Source: Thermoplasmata archaeon (GTDB taxonomy: Archaea; Thermoplasmatota; Thermoplasmata; Sysuiplasmatales; Sysuiplasmataceae). Taken from it: a DNA stretch of 6,868 nucleotides. Below the pieces are notes generated by a model. That model had not been told where the DNA came from, searched no databases, and was given only the letters and a program-made list of their open reading frames with translations. Shown piece after piece: positions 1 to 6,371 of this stretch; positions within the stretch are counted from its first letter, which is position 1, and every line of letters begins with the position of its first letter. The position numbers were made by a program, and so were the translations under genes. The stretch is from positions 1-6,868 of the forward strand of contig JAKAPY010000092.1 of NCBI GenBank assembly GCA_021811925.1. The letters are read 5' to 3'.

Positions 1-298
1 TCTTATCTCCGGCGAGAATCGCTTTACCGGCAGCGTCCATCTCATACCTGCAGACTGTCACCGAGGCTTTCAGCCATCTCTCCCCTCTCGAGTCCTCCTT
101 TCCCGAGTCGTTTGAATATGCATCGCGGAGCAGTCCGATCGGCAGGCCCCGCATGCTGCCAATCCTGAAACCGTTTGCGGCAAGCACTTCTCGAAGCTCT
201 CGCCGCAGTTCGAATATTTCGACAGAGTCGAAGAGATTCACAATGGTCATGTCAAAGTCAAGGATTGCTCCTCTGAAATTGCCGTAAGTGCCGCTCAT
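1..298 (-). CDS. HAD-superfamily hydrolase, N-terminal part (cut by window edge)
   Basis: The first 99 codons of a minus-strand gene that continues past the left edge. Residues 11-20 read AILDFDMTIV, which is HAD motif I (DxDxT): D14 would be the aspartyl nucleophile and D16 the acid/base. The position, a short beta strand just after the N-terminus, is typical. Residues 24-45 look helical, as expected for the start of a cap domain. Motifs II-IV lie outside the window, so the substrate cannot be predicted; phosphatases of sugar phosphates or phosphoglycolate are common in this superfamily. ATG at 298 is chosen because it puts motif I at the usual distance from the N-terminus, but no good SD precedes it. 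A GTG at 304 is in frame and the frame stays open further upstream, so a slightly longer protein is possible. It starts 35 bases after the korB stop and is probably the last visible gene of the same operon. Confidence 0.72.
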   Translation of the reverse strand, partial: MSGTYGNFRGAILDFDMTIVNLFDSVEIFELRRELREVLAANGFRIGSMRGLPIGLLRDAYSNDSGKEDSRGERWLKASVTVCRYEMDAAGKAILAGDK

Positions 299-333
299 TG
301 CCACCGATGGTCCGTTCAGTCCAATCCCGCACT

Positions 334-1194
334 TCAGCTGAAGATGGATATTGCTACTTTCTTCTCTTCTTCGGTCATGTGCTTAACTTCGTTCACCGGG
401 AACCTGTTATTGACCGTCTTGTGAAGCAGTTCATCAAACGAGGGGCTGTCTTCGTTCTGGAAGAATATCCCGAGTGGTATTTTCTCGGTTTCCTTCGACC
501 TGTCCAGTGCCGCATGAAGGCTCGTCCTGTCGTGGTTGACAGTGTCAAGCGAGTACATCCTGAACCTGACGTTGTCATAAATGTCGTTCCATGTGACACA
601 CGGGCTCAGTATATCGACGATGGAGAAGCCCCTGTGCTTTATCGCCGCCTGTATCAATTCGGAGAGCTGCTTCACCTGGCCCGAGAAGCCTCTTGCGACA
701 AAGGTCGCGCCCACACCGAGCAGCGTTGAAAGCGGATTGAGCGGGTAAATCGAGCTACCATAGGGAGTCGTCTTTGTCCGCTGGCCGAAAACCGATGTTG
801 GAGAAAGCTGGCCGGTTGTAAGGCCGTATACTTCGTTGTTGAGAACAAGGAGCTTGACATCGTGGTTTCTCCTGGCGGTGTGCACTACATGGTTGAAGCC
901 TATGCCATATTCGTCACCGTCACCTGCAATTGCCAGAACAGTTAGCGACGGATTCGCCAACTTTGCACCAACCGCCACCGGAAGAGGTCTTCCGTGAAGG
1001 CCATGGTGGCCGTATGTCCTGATGAATCCCGGGAAGTTGGATGCGCATCCGATTCCCGATGAAATTAGGACGCGGTGCGGTTCTATTTCCAGAGATGCAA
1101 GGGCATTCTTCACCGCGGAAAGCGCCCCGAAGTCACCGCAGCCGGGGCACCAGTCAGGCCTTATGTCACTTTCATAGAGCTTTGTTTCTAACAC
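334..1194 (-). CDS. korB: 2-oxoacid:ferredoxin oxidoreductase, beta subunit (TPP-binding)
   Basis: Catalytic TPP and [4Fe-4S] subunit of a 2-oxoacid:ferredoxin oxidoreductase, a cytoplasmic enzyme that oxidatively decarboxylates 2-oxoacids to acyl-CoA with reduction of ferredoxin. The protein has 286 residues, normal for the family. C16 and C19 (WCPGCGDFG), C50 (SGIGCASN) and C199 (LSPCVTW) match the four cluster ligands of archaeal beta subunits. GDGD at 91-94 with N101, followed by LNNEVYGLTTGQLSPT at 118-133, forms the Mg-TPP motif, and HGLHGRPLPVA at 64-74 is another family signature. The start is GTG at 1194, with AAGGAG at 1205-1210 ten bases upstream; the first 23 bases overlap the end of korA, indicating coupled translation and equal subunit amounts. 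Substrate (2-oxoglutarate, pyruvate or broad) is not settled. At the position I align with the substrate-linked Lys of the Sulfolobus enzyme there is Asn53, while the later Leu (YGL) appears kept. Confidence 0.95.
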   Translation of the reverse strand: MLETKLYESDIRPDWCPGCGDFGALSAVKNALASLEIEPHRVLISSGIGCASNFPGFIRTYGHHGLHGRPLPVAVGAKLANPSLTVLAIAGDGDEYGIGFNHVVHTARRNHDVKLLVLNNEVYGLTTGQLSPTSVFGQRTKTTPYGSSIYPLNPLSTLLGVGATFVARGFSGQVKQLSELIQAAIKHRGFSIVDILSPCVTWNDIYDNVRFRMYSLDTVNHDRTSLHAALDRSKETEKIPLGIFFQNEDSPSFDELLHKTVNNRFPVNEVKHMTEEEKKVAISIFS

Positions 1195-2956
1195 TTACAC
1201 CAATCTCCTTTTTCAAAACATTCTTGACCTTTTCCACTACCTCTGCCGGTTCCAGCGGTTCACCGCTGTATGTAAGCAGCCTGTCTTCAATCATTATGCC
1301 TGTTTCCCTTGCTATCAGGCCCGCCATCTGTGCAGAGTAGTTGGATTCCACATCAATCAGGTGCCTCGCCTTCCTTAGCACCTTGGCGACCTCTTTCCAC
1401 CTGAGCGGGAAAATATCACAGAATTCAACCGAATTAACCTTGACCCCTTCAGCCAGGAGCTGCTTCATCGCTTCCCTGATTGGATTGGAGGTGCTTCCCC
1501 AGCTTACAAGAGTGACATCCGCATCTGCCGGCCCAGCCACTTCAGGAAGATTCATCTCCACTGCGATGCCTGTAAGTTTGCCCATCCTCTTGTTCATCAT
1601 TTCAACCCTCTTCTCCACCGCGTGCTGGAGCCCCGCCTCCACATCGCTCAGGTCGTGGCCGTATTCATCGTGCTCATCGGTCTTTGCCACGAACATGCCA
1701 TTTGGCGTTCCCGGAAGGACCCTCGGTGAAACGTTGTCTTCAGTGAGCTCATAACGCTTGAACCATGTCCCCTCGTCACCAACTTCTGTAAGGAGCTTGC
1801 CCCTGTCAATCGGCTCTTCGAAATCGAGATTGTCGACGGTAGCATAACCGCCGTCACCTATCCCGAAGTCAAGGAGCACGATAACGGGCACCTGCCATTT
1901 CTCAGCAATGTTGAACGCCCTTCCCATTGTGTTGAATGTCTCCTCGGAATTCCTGGGCGCAATGATTACTCTCGGAAAATCGTCCTGCGAGATGCCCAGC
2001 ATCATGTTCAGGTCGCCCTGAGACGTCTTCGTGGGAAGGCCCGTGCTTGGTCCCGCCCTCATGACATCCACAACGACTATTGGTGTTTCGTTCATCGCCG
2101 CCATTCCAAGTGCTTCCTGCATGAGTGCGAAACCGCCTCCGCTTGTCGCGCACATGGCCCTTGCGCCTGCATATGCTGCACCAATGGTGGCGCACATGGC
2201 CGCAATCTCATCTTCAGCGAGCAGAACTGAGACGCCCATCTTCTCTGCATTTACCGCCATGTAGTGCAGGATCGGGCTGGCGGGGGACATTGGGTAGGCT
2301 GCATAGAACTTGCACCCTGCGTTTACCGCTCCTGCCGCAAGGGCAAAATCGGCGTGAGTGAACAATCTCTTCTTGCTGTAGTCAAATTCAAGGGACTTTG
2401 TTGGTACAAAGGACTTCACGGTGAGTGCATAGCCTTCCAGCGCTGCATTGATGTTCCCGTCAACAATCTGTTTTCCCTTCGAACCGAACTGGAGTTGTAT
2501 AACCTCACCTATTTCCTTCCTGTCAATGCCAAGCAAGGCAGCAAGGGCGCCAATTCCAACAGTGTTTTTCATCAACGGTCTTTTGTCGTATTTCAGCGCT
2601 ATCTCTGTCAGGGGAAGCATTATGGGTGTTATGCCCTCGGGTATGGTCCCGGCCTTTACTGTCTTGGGGTCGAATATTATCGCCCCTCCCTGGTTTATCT
2701 TCCCTATGTGTTCGTCGAATGAAATCTGGTTCAATGCAAGCATGTAGTCGATGCCGTTGCCAAGAGATGTTACCCTCCAGTTTCCGGCGTGTATGTGAAA
2801 CCAGACATGTCCTCCTCTTATCAACGACTGGTTTCCGTTGTATGTGCAAACATACTGGCCGCTCATCGAAAGCATTCTGGTGAGTATTTCCCCCGCGCTC
2901 TGTATCCCATCACCGGCAGCAGCGCCGAGTCTTATTGTTATATCCTTGTCTGTCAA
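1172..2956 (-). CDS. korA: 2-oxoacid:ferredoxin oxidoreductase, fused gamma-alpha subunit
   Basis: Partner of the beta subunit encoded immediately downstream. Its 594 residues fit the two-subunit class in which gamma and alpha domains are fused. Residues 1-185 form the gamma domain, beginning TIRLGAAAGDGIQSAGEIL (glycine-rich loop) and including NGNQSLIRGG at 40-49. From about residue 200 comes the alpha pyrimidine-binding domain: YPMSPASP at 221-228 is a variant of the YPITPSS-type signature for 2-oxoacid binding, E248 (LLAEDEIAA) is the expected TPP-activating glutamate region, and RAGPSTGLPTKTSQGD at 300-315 is strongly conserved in the family. The C-terminal part (about 478-580) is the transketolase-C-like domain. 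The start codon is TTG at 2956, preceded by GAAGG at 2965-2969 (8-base spacing). No in-frame ATG lies between it and the upstream stop, and this start keeps the gamma domain complete. No ferredoxin delta domain is fused or adjacent. Confidence 0.95.
   Translation of the reverse strand: MTDKDITIRLGAAAGDGIQSAGEILTRMLSMSGQYVCTYNGNQSLIRGGHVWFHIHAGNWRVTSLGNGIDYMLALNQISFDEHIGKINQGGAIIFDPKTVKAGTIPEGITPIMLPLTEIALKYDKRPLMKNTVGIGALAALLGIDRKEIGEVIQLQFGSKGKQIVDGNINAALEGYALTVKSFVPTKSLEFDYSKKRLFTHADFALAAGAVNAGCKFYAAYPMSPASPILHYMAVNAEKMGVSVLLAEDEIAAMCATIGAAYAGARAMCATSGGGFALMQEALGMAAMNETPIVVVDVMRAGPSTGLPTKTSQGDLNMMLGISQDDFPRVIIAPRNSEETFNTMGRAFNIAEKWQVPVIVLLDFGIGDGGYATVDNLDFEEPIDRGKLLTEVGDEGTWFKRYELTEDNVSPRVLPGTPNGMFVAKTDEHDEYGHDLSDVEAGLQHAVEKRVEMMNKRMGKLTGIAVEMNLPEVAGPADADVTLVSWGSTSNPIREAMKQLLAEGVKVNSVEFCDIFPLRWKEVAKVLRKARHLIDVESNYSAQMAGLIARETGIMIEDRLLTYSGEPLEPAEVVEKVKNVLKKEIGVSVRNKAL
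1205..1210 (-). promoter_or_regulatory. Shine-Dalgarno of korB inside korA
   Basis: AAGGAG on the minus strand, ten bases before the GTG at 1194. It decides the start of the beta subunit: no other initiator downstream has a comparable site, and the site lies inside the korA coding region, supporting coupled translation. Confidence 0.75.
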
Positions 2957-2964
2957 CCTGTTCG

Positions 2965-2969
2965 CCTTC
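2965..2969 (-). promoter_or_regulatory. Shine-Dalgarno of korA (TTG start)
   Basis: GAAGG on the minus strand, eight bases before the TTG at 2956. It supports the rare TTG initiator. The only nearby ATG (2973-2975) is in another frame and stops after 21 residues. Confidence 0.6.
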
Positions 2970-3009
2970 TGACATCCTTTATTTTTGCAGTTTGACTACT
3001 ATTGTGCCA

Positions 3010-3022
3010 CTATAGCTTTAAG
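3010..3022 (-). promoter_or_regulatory. Possible archaeal TATA box for the korAB operon
   Basis: Reads CTTAAAGCTATAG on the minus strand, in the 95-base gap between the upstream gene and korA. A start point about 25-27 bases downstream would fall near 2990, giving a leader of roughly 34 bases that contains the GAAGG site. Transcription of korAB from here, in addition to read-through from the upstream gene, is inferred only. Confidence 0.4.
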
Positions 3023-3051
3023 ACTTTTGGAAAGTTAAGCGTGGGCGCGTT

Positions 3052-4377
3052 TTATGGACTCTGCCGTCCATCCCAGAATTCGGCCAGAATTTCCTTCAAA
3101 CCCGGTTTGGTCAGTTCCGAGAGTTCGTACCTGCAGTGCACAATTGGCTTGCTTGTTTTTATCAGCCTGCGGATGTCTATCGGCGTTCCCGTTACAACAG
3201 CATCACAATCCGCCCTGTTGATTGTCTCCTGAAGGTCCATGATCTGCTTCTCGCTGTATCCCATCGCCGGGAGGACGTAAGACAGGTGCGTGAACCTTCT
3301 GTACACATCCCGTATGCTCTCAACTGCATAGGGCCTCGGATCAACAATCACAGCCCCTGCCCTCCGGGCTGCGATGTAACCTGCTCCGTGCCTCATCCCG
3401 CCGTGCGTCAGCGTTGGCCCATCGTCTATCGCTATGACCCTCTTCCCCTTCAGCTCAATTTCATCATCCATGGATATCGGGGATGCGCATTCTATCACAG
3501 TGGCGGAGCCGTTCACTAGTTCAGCGTTCTTCCTTACTTTTTCAACATCTTCCTTTCTCGCCGTGTCCACCTTGTTTATTATGATCACATCGGCACTTCT
3601 GAAATTAACTTCCCCCGGGTGATAAAGCAGTTCATGCCCGGGCCTGAAAGGATCGGCAACAACAATCTCCAGGTCAGAATGATAGAATGAGAAATCGTTG
3701 TTGCCACCGTCCCAGATGATGATGTCCGCCTCCTTCTCGGCCTCCCGAAGTATCTTCTCATAATCCACTCCCGCAAAGACGACCGTGCCGCTGTCTATGT
3801 GCGGTTCGTATTCCTCCCTTTCCTCAATCGTTGTGTGATACCGGTCCAGGTCATCATACGTCTCAAATCTCTCAACCTCTTCGGCAAGGAGATCGCCATA
3901 GGGCATCGGATGCCTTATCACGGCCACCTTTTTTCCCATTTCCTTGAATATGGCGGCAACACGCCTCGTCGTCTGGCTCTTCCCCGACCCGGTTCTTACC
4001 GCAAGCACGGAAACCACTGGCTTAGCGGACCTGAGCCTTATGCGGCGGTTTCCCAGGAGGGTGAAATCTGCCTCATTCGAAAGGACAAGGGAAGCCTTGT
4101 GCATTACATCTTCATGCGGAATGTCGCTGTATGCAAAGACTACCTCCTGCACCGCCTTTTCCCTAATTAACTCGGGAAGCTTTGTTTCCGGGTAGATGGG
4201 TATCCCCCCGGGATAGAGCTTACCTGCGAGGTGCGGCGGATATGTCCTGTTTTCTATGTTCGGTATCTGTGTTGCTGTGAATGCCACAACCTCAAATTCG
4301 GGGTTGTCCCTGTAGTAAGTATTGAAATCGTGAAAATCCCTGCCTGCAGCCCCCATTATTACTATTTTTCTTCCCAT
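3052..4377 (-). CDS. Cyclic 2,3-diphosphoglycerate synthetase-family P-loop GTPase/ATPase (COG2403-like)
   Basis: A 441-residue soluble protein of the family named after cyclic 2,3-diphosphoglycerate synthetase (CpgS) of Methanothermus, also described as predicted GTPases. The N-terminal part opens with KIVIMGAAGRDFHDFN (4-19), a Rossmann-like nucleotide-binding segment typical of the family. A P-loop follows at 128-139 (RTGSGKSQTTRR). IIWDGGNNDFSF at 220-231 is the Walker-B-like strand, INKVD at 267-271 is an NKxD guanine-specificity-like motif, and DDGPTLTHGGM at 318-328 is a conserved C-terminal block. The start at ATG 4377 is preferred: AGAGGG (4383-4388) lies five bases upstream and relatives begin at this point. 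An in-frame ATG at 4407 would add ten unlike residues with no SD. In methanogens the named enzyme cyclises 2,3-diphosphoglycerate using ATP, but many relatives occur in organisms not known to make that solute, so the reaction is not assured here. It ends 95 bases before korA on the same strand. Confidence 0.85.
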   Translation of the reverse strand: MGRKIVIMGAAGRDFHDFNTYYRDNPEFEVVAFTATQIPNIENRTYPPHLAGKLYPGGIPIYPETKLPELIREKAVQEVVFAYSDIPHEDVMHKASLVLSNEADFTLLGNRRIRLRSAKPVVSVLAVRTGSGKSQTTRRVAAIFKEMGKKVAVIRHPMPYGDLLAEEVERFETYDDLDRYHTTIEEREEYEPHIDSGTVVFAGVDYEKILREAEKEADIIIWDGGNNDFSFYHSDLEIVVADPFRPGHELLYHPGEVNFRSADVIIINKVDTARKEDVEKVRKNAELVNGSATVIECASPISMDDEIELKGKRVIAIDDGPTLTHGGMRHGAGYIAARRAGAVIVDPRPYAVESIRDVYRRFTHLSYVLPAMGYSEKQIMDLQETINRADCDAVVTGTPIDIRRLIKTSKPIVHCRYELSELTKPGLKEILAEFWDGRQSP

Positions 4378-4382
4378 GATAT

Positions 4383-4388
4383 CCCTCT
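4383..4388 (-). promoter_or_regulatory. Shine-Dalgarno deciding the start at 4377
   Basis: AGAGGG on the minus strand, five bases before ATG 4377. It favours this start over the in-frame ATG at 4407, which has nothing comparable upstream. Confidence 0.55.
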
Positions 4389-4527
4389 GGTTAAATTGAT
4401 CCTGCATGTTGTCTTAATCCTGCTGTTAGTGACCCGTGCGCCTGCATGAGAACAATCCACATGCTAAACTCTGTTAACATGGCTGCTACGGGCTGAACAT
4501 GTCAGACAATCGTCGGCTTTTCAGATA

Positions 4528-4538
4528 ATATTAAATAA
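4528..4538 (+). promoter_or_regulatory. Archaeal TATA-like box for the zinc-ribbon membrane protein
   Basis: A/T-rich run ATATTAAATAA, centred about 36 bases before ATG 4569. With the usual 25-27 base distance the transcript would start near 4560, leaving a leader under ten bases. This fits the lack of a proper SD. It lies in the 191-base divergent gap shared with the minus-strand gene starting at 4377; no other clear element was seen in that gap. Confidence 0.5.
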
Positions 4539-4568
4539 AGAGTAAATTATTTCTGTTCAGGGTCTGGG

Positions 4569-5009
4569 ATGCTCTCGATATTGGAAATTGCAATAGCTGC
4601 ATGGTTGGTCATTTCGGTGGGTCTAGCCATCTGGACTTACCACGATTCGTGGATGCTGGCGTTTTCACGCGCATGGTCTGTCGCCTCGCTTCTTTTCGGT
4701 CCATTGGGTCTACTTGCATATCTAATCCGCTCTAGGGTCTTAGGCATAAGAACTAACGGATCGAGCGTGCCTCCCTATGAACTGAGGCATGTGGATGACA
4801 GGCCGTTCAAATCTGGCGGGAAGCAAGTTCATACAGAAAAGGGAGCTGCATCAGTCAACGTCTCCACGGCGGGCGATTTCGAGACGGCTCATCTTTCCCA
4901 GGGTTTGCCTCGTTGCCCGAGATGCAGCACGGCCGTTTCCTATTATGATGTGAAGTGCCTGAGATGCGGCCAGCTGATAAAACCAGCCGCGGTTCCCGGT
5001 TCATTCTGA
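4569..5009 (+). CDS. Small membrane protein with C-terminal zinc ribbon (function unknown)
   Basis: I do not recognise a named family. The 146-residue protein has two hydrophobic segments, about 3-23 and 36-54, joined by a short loop (TYHDSWMLAFSR). The second contains FGPLGLLAYL and is followed by basic residues (RSR), which would place the remainder in the cytoplasm. Residues 60-112 are polar and probably flexible. The C-terminus has CPRC (116-119) and CLRC (130-133), a four-cysteine zinc ribbon with an 11-residue spacer containing YYDVK, as in the short zinc-ribbon domains often attached to archaeal and bacterial membrane proteins. The membrane-anchor and ribbon layout suggests protein-protein contact or sensing, but that is inference. 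It is transcribed alone from its own promoter. Its TGA end overlaps the end of the convergent minus-strand gene by 9 bases. Confidence 0.78.
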   Translation: MLSILEIAIAAWLVISVGLAIWTYHDSWMLAFSRAWSVASLLFGPLGLLAYLIRSRVLGIRTNGSSVPPYELRHVDDRPFKSGGKQVHTEKGAASVNVSTAGDFETAHLSQGLPRCPRCSTAVSYYDVKCLRCGQLIKPAAVPGSF

Positions 5010-6191
5010 AGCTCTGAGTTCCTTCACGATCCTGTCGTGTGTCTGCGTGATGCCCTCAACGCCTGTGTTGAGCAGAATGCACCTCGACGATTCCACTTCT
5101 CTCCTGAAGAATTCTTCCTGCTTCTTGTCATCTCTCACAAGCAGGTATGGGTTGTACCATGGCTCTTTTGCCATTGTTCCCCATTTCTCCTTTGGACCAG
5201 ATCCCGGCCTGATCATGTAGGTGCCCTCCTTCAGAACTTCTATTGCCTGGTCCGCGTCAAGGTTGACCTGTGCCGGGGATGTTGTATCCCGCCTCAGCAG
5301 CACGAGAAGGTTGAGTTCTGCAAAATCTCCCACTTTTCCCTCTCCCTTCATCCACTCCCTCGGAAGAAGCGCTCTTGAGTTGCCAAACGCGTAGAAGCAC
5401 CAGTTTCTTCCCTCGTCAAAAACGCATTTTCTTTCTCCTGCGGAGCACTTGTCCCAGCAGATTGGGTTTTGGCAGTCCTCCTTTCTGACAACAACATTTT
5501 CACATTTACAACCGTCAAGTATGGGTCTGAGCCATGGCTCGTTTTCTTCATTTTCTGACCTTATGTAAAGCCTCCTTTCGGGCTGCCTTACGAAGAATCT
5601 GTGGCCCGCACCGTTTTTCAACCCGGGAGGGTGCTGTATGTAAACCCAGTCATCCCCCACAACTTTTCCGTCTGTTTCCTGGAAAAGCTGGTTAACTTGA
5701 GTTGTCTTCCCCGTGCCCGTCGGCGCAACAACAACGATTCCCTTGCCCTCCAGTTCGGCGCATGCACCGTGAATCGAGTGAGTGTTGTAGTGTCTCTCCA
5801 GTATGGCAGCAGCCATCCCAAGCGCCCAGCTCTTTGCCTGTCCGTAGTATTCGGTGTTTATGAAGAGGGCGGTGTTGAGCTCCGGGCTGTACATGGCCTG
5901 CGCTTCCATGTTCGGGACGCCTATAACCGAATAAACAAAGGCATGAGGTAGCGAAGTTGAATTGTTTGGAGCGGGCCACCAGTTCTCAGTCCAGAAATCA
6001 TACTGATGCTGGCTGTTCCCTGTAAACCTCACCACTATGCCGTTGATATTTGCATCCCAGACCAGTTTCCTGTCATATTTGAGGTATTTCAGCGCGTGAT
6101 CAAGCATAGCGTTCATTTCATCTTTCGGAACATCCTTCCTTGATTTTGCACGCGACGTCTCCTTGGTTATGTAATTGTTCAACATGGCCAT
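5001..6191 (-). CDS. P-loop kinase-like protein of the HPr kinase / PEP carboxykinase type, cysteine-rich
   Basis: A 396-residue soluble protein. Residues 138-185 hold the recognisable core. HSIHGACAELEGKGIVVV resembles the strand before the P-loop in HPr kinases. APTGTGKTTQVN (156-167) is the Walker A loop, and KVVGDDWVYI (176-185), with the DD pair at 180-181, resembles the kinase-2 region of HPr kinase/PEP carboxykinase proteins. The N-terminal 135 residues contain many aromatics (WTENWWPAP at 67-75) and match nothing I know. An insert after the core carries seven cysteines, at 228, 230, 240, 245, 249, 256 and 265, suggesting bound zinc or an Fe-S cluster, or disulfides. The substrate is unknown: no HPr or PTS gene is visible, so a small-molecule or protein-serine kinase role is only a guess. 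The start is ATG 6191; ATG 6185 is also in frame, and neither has an SD. Confidence 0.75.
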   Translation of the reverse strand: MAMLNNYITKETSRAKSRKDVPKDEMNAMLDHALKYLKYDRKLVWDANINGIVVRFTGNSQHQYDFWTENWWPAPNNSTSLPHAFVYSVIGVPNMEAQAMYSPELNTALFINTEYYGQAKSWALGMAAAILERHYNTHSIHGACAELEGKGIVVVAPTGTGKTTQVNQLFQETDGKVVGDDWVYIQHPPGLKNGAGHRFFVRQPERRLYIRSENEENEPWLRPILDGCKCENVVVRKEDCQNPICWDKCSAGERKCVFDEGRNWCFYAFGNSRALLPREWMKGEGKVGDFAELNLLVLLRRDTTSPAQVNLDADQAIEVLKEGTYMIRPGSGPKEKWGTMAKEPWYNPYLLVRDDKKQEEFFRREVESSRCILLNTGVEGITQTHDRIVKELRASE

Positions 6192-6221
6192 GAGGAATTC
6201 ACGGTGCTGGTAATAAGAAGA

Positions 6222-6231
6222 GGTTAAAAAA
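6222..6231 (-). promoter_or_regulatory. Possible archaeal TATA-like box for the kinase-like gene
   Basis: Minus-strand TTTTTAACC run, centred about 36 bases upstream of ATG 6191. It predicts a start point near 6201 and a leader of about ten bases, consistent with the absence of an SD. It lies in the 180-base divergent gap before the methyltransferase gene. Confidence 0.35.
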
Positions 6232-6329
6232 TGTGTGCCAAGACTCCTTCTTCCGACTGTTGCGCCACTTCCCTTTTTTGCTGTCTAGTACGATGGCTCA
6301 AAACTCCAAAGACTGGCGACCGAAAGGAG

Positions 6330-6342
6330 TATTAATGATATA
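6330..6342 (+). promoter_or_regulatory. Archaeal promoter (TATA-like box with purine-rich upstream element) for the trmI-like gene
   Basis: TATTAATGATATA, directly preceded by the purine-rich GAAAGGAG (6322-6329), which could be a BRE-like TFB contact. A start point 25-27 bases downstream falls near 6364, leaving about eight leader bases before ATG 6372. The gene has no SD at the usual distance. Confidence 0.45.
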
Positions 6343-6371
6343 CCGGACACTCTTTACTTCAGGTTTGTCCA

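Noticed and set aside
298..729. Plus-strand open frame of 143 codons opposite korB
   Set aside because: Antisense shadow of a strongly conserved gene; no domain or promoter.
1041..2747. Several plus-strand open frames opposite korA
   Set aside because: Serine- and proline-rich or low-complexity translations that mirror the codon pattern of korA; no independent start signals.
2910..2975. Short ATG frame (21 residues) overlapping the korA start
   Set aside because: No SD at a proper distance, arginine/cysteine-rich end, and no match to any leader peptide; probably chance.
2957..3051. Possible terminator between the cDPG-synthetase-like gene and korA
   Set aside because: No T-run or stable hairpin on the minus strand after the stop at 3052.
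4401..4500. Short repeats CCTGCATG (4401 and 4441) and AACATG copies in the divergent gap
   Set aside because: Eight bases or fewer, irregular spacing, no clear dyad; too weak to call an operator.
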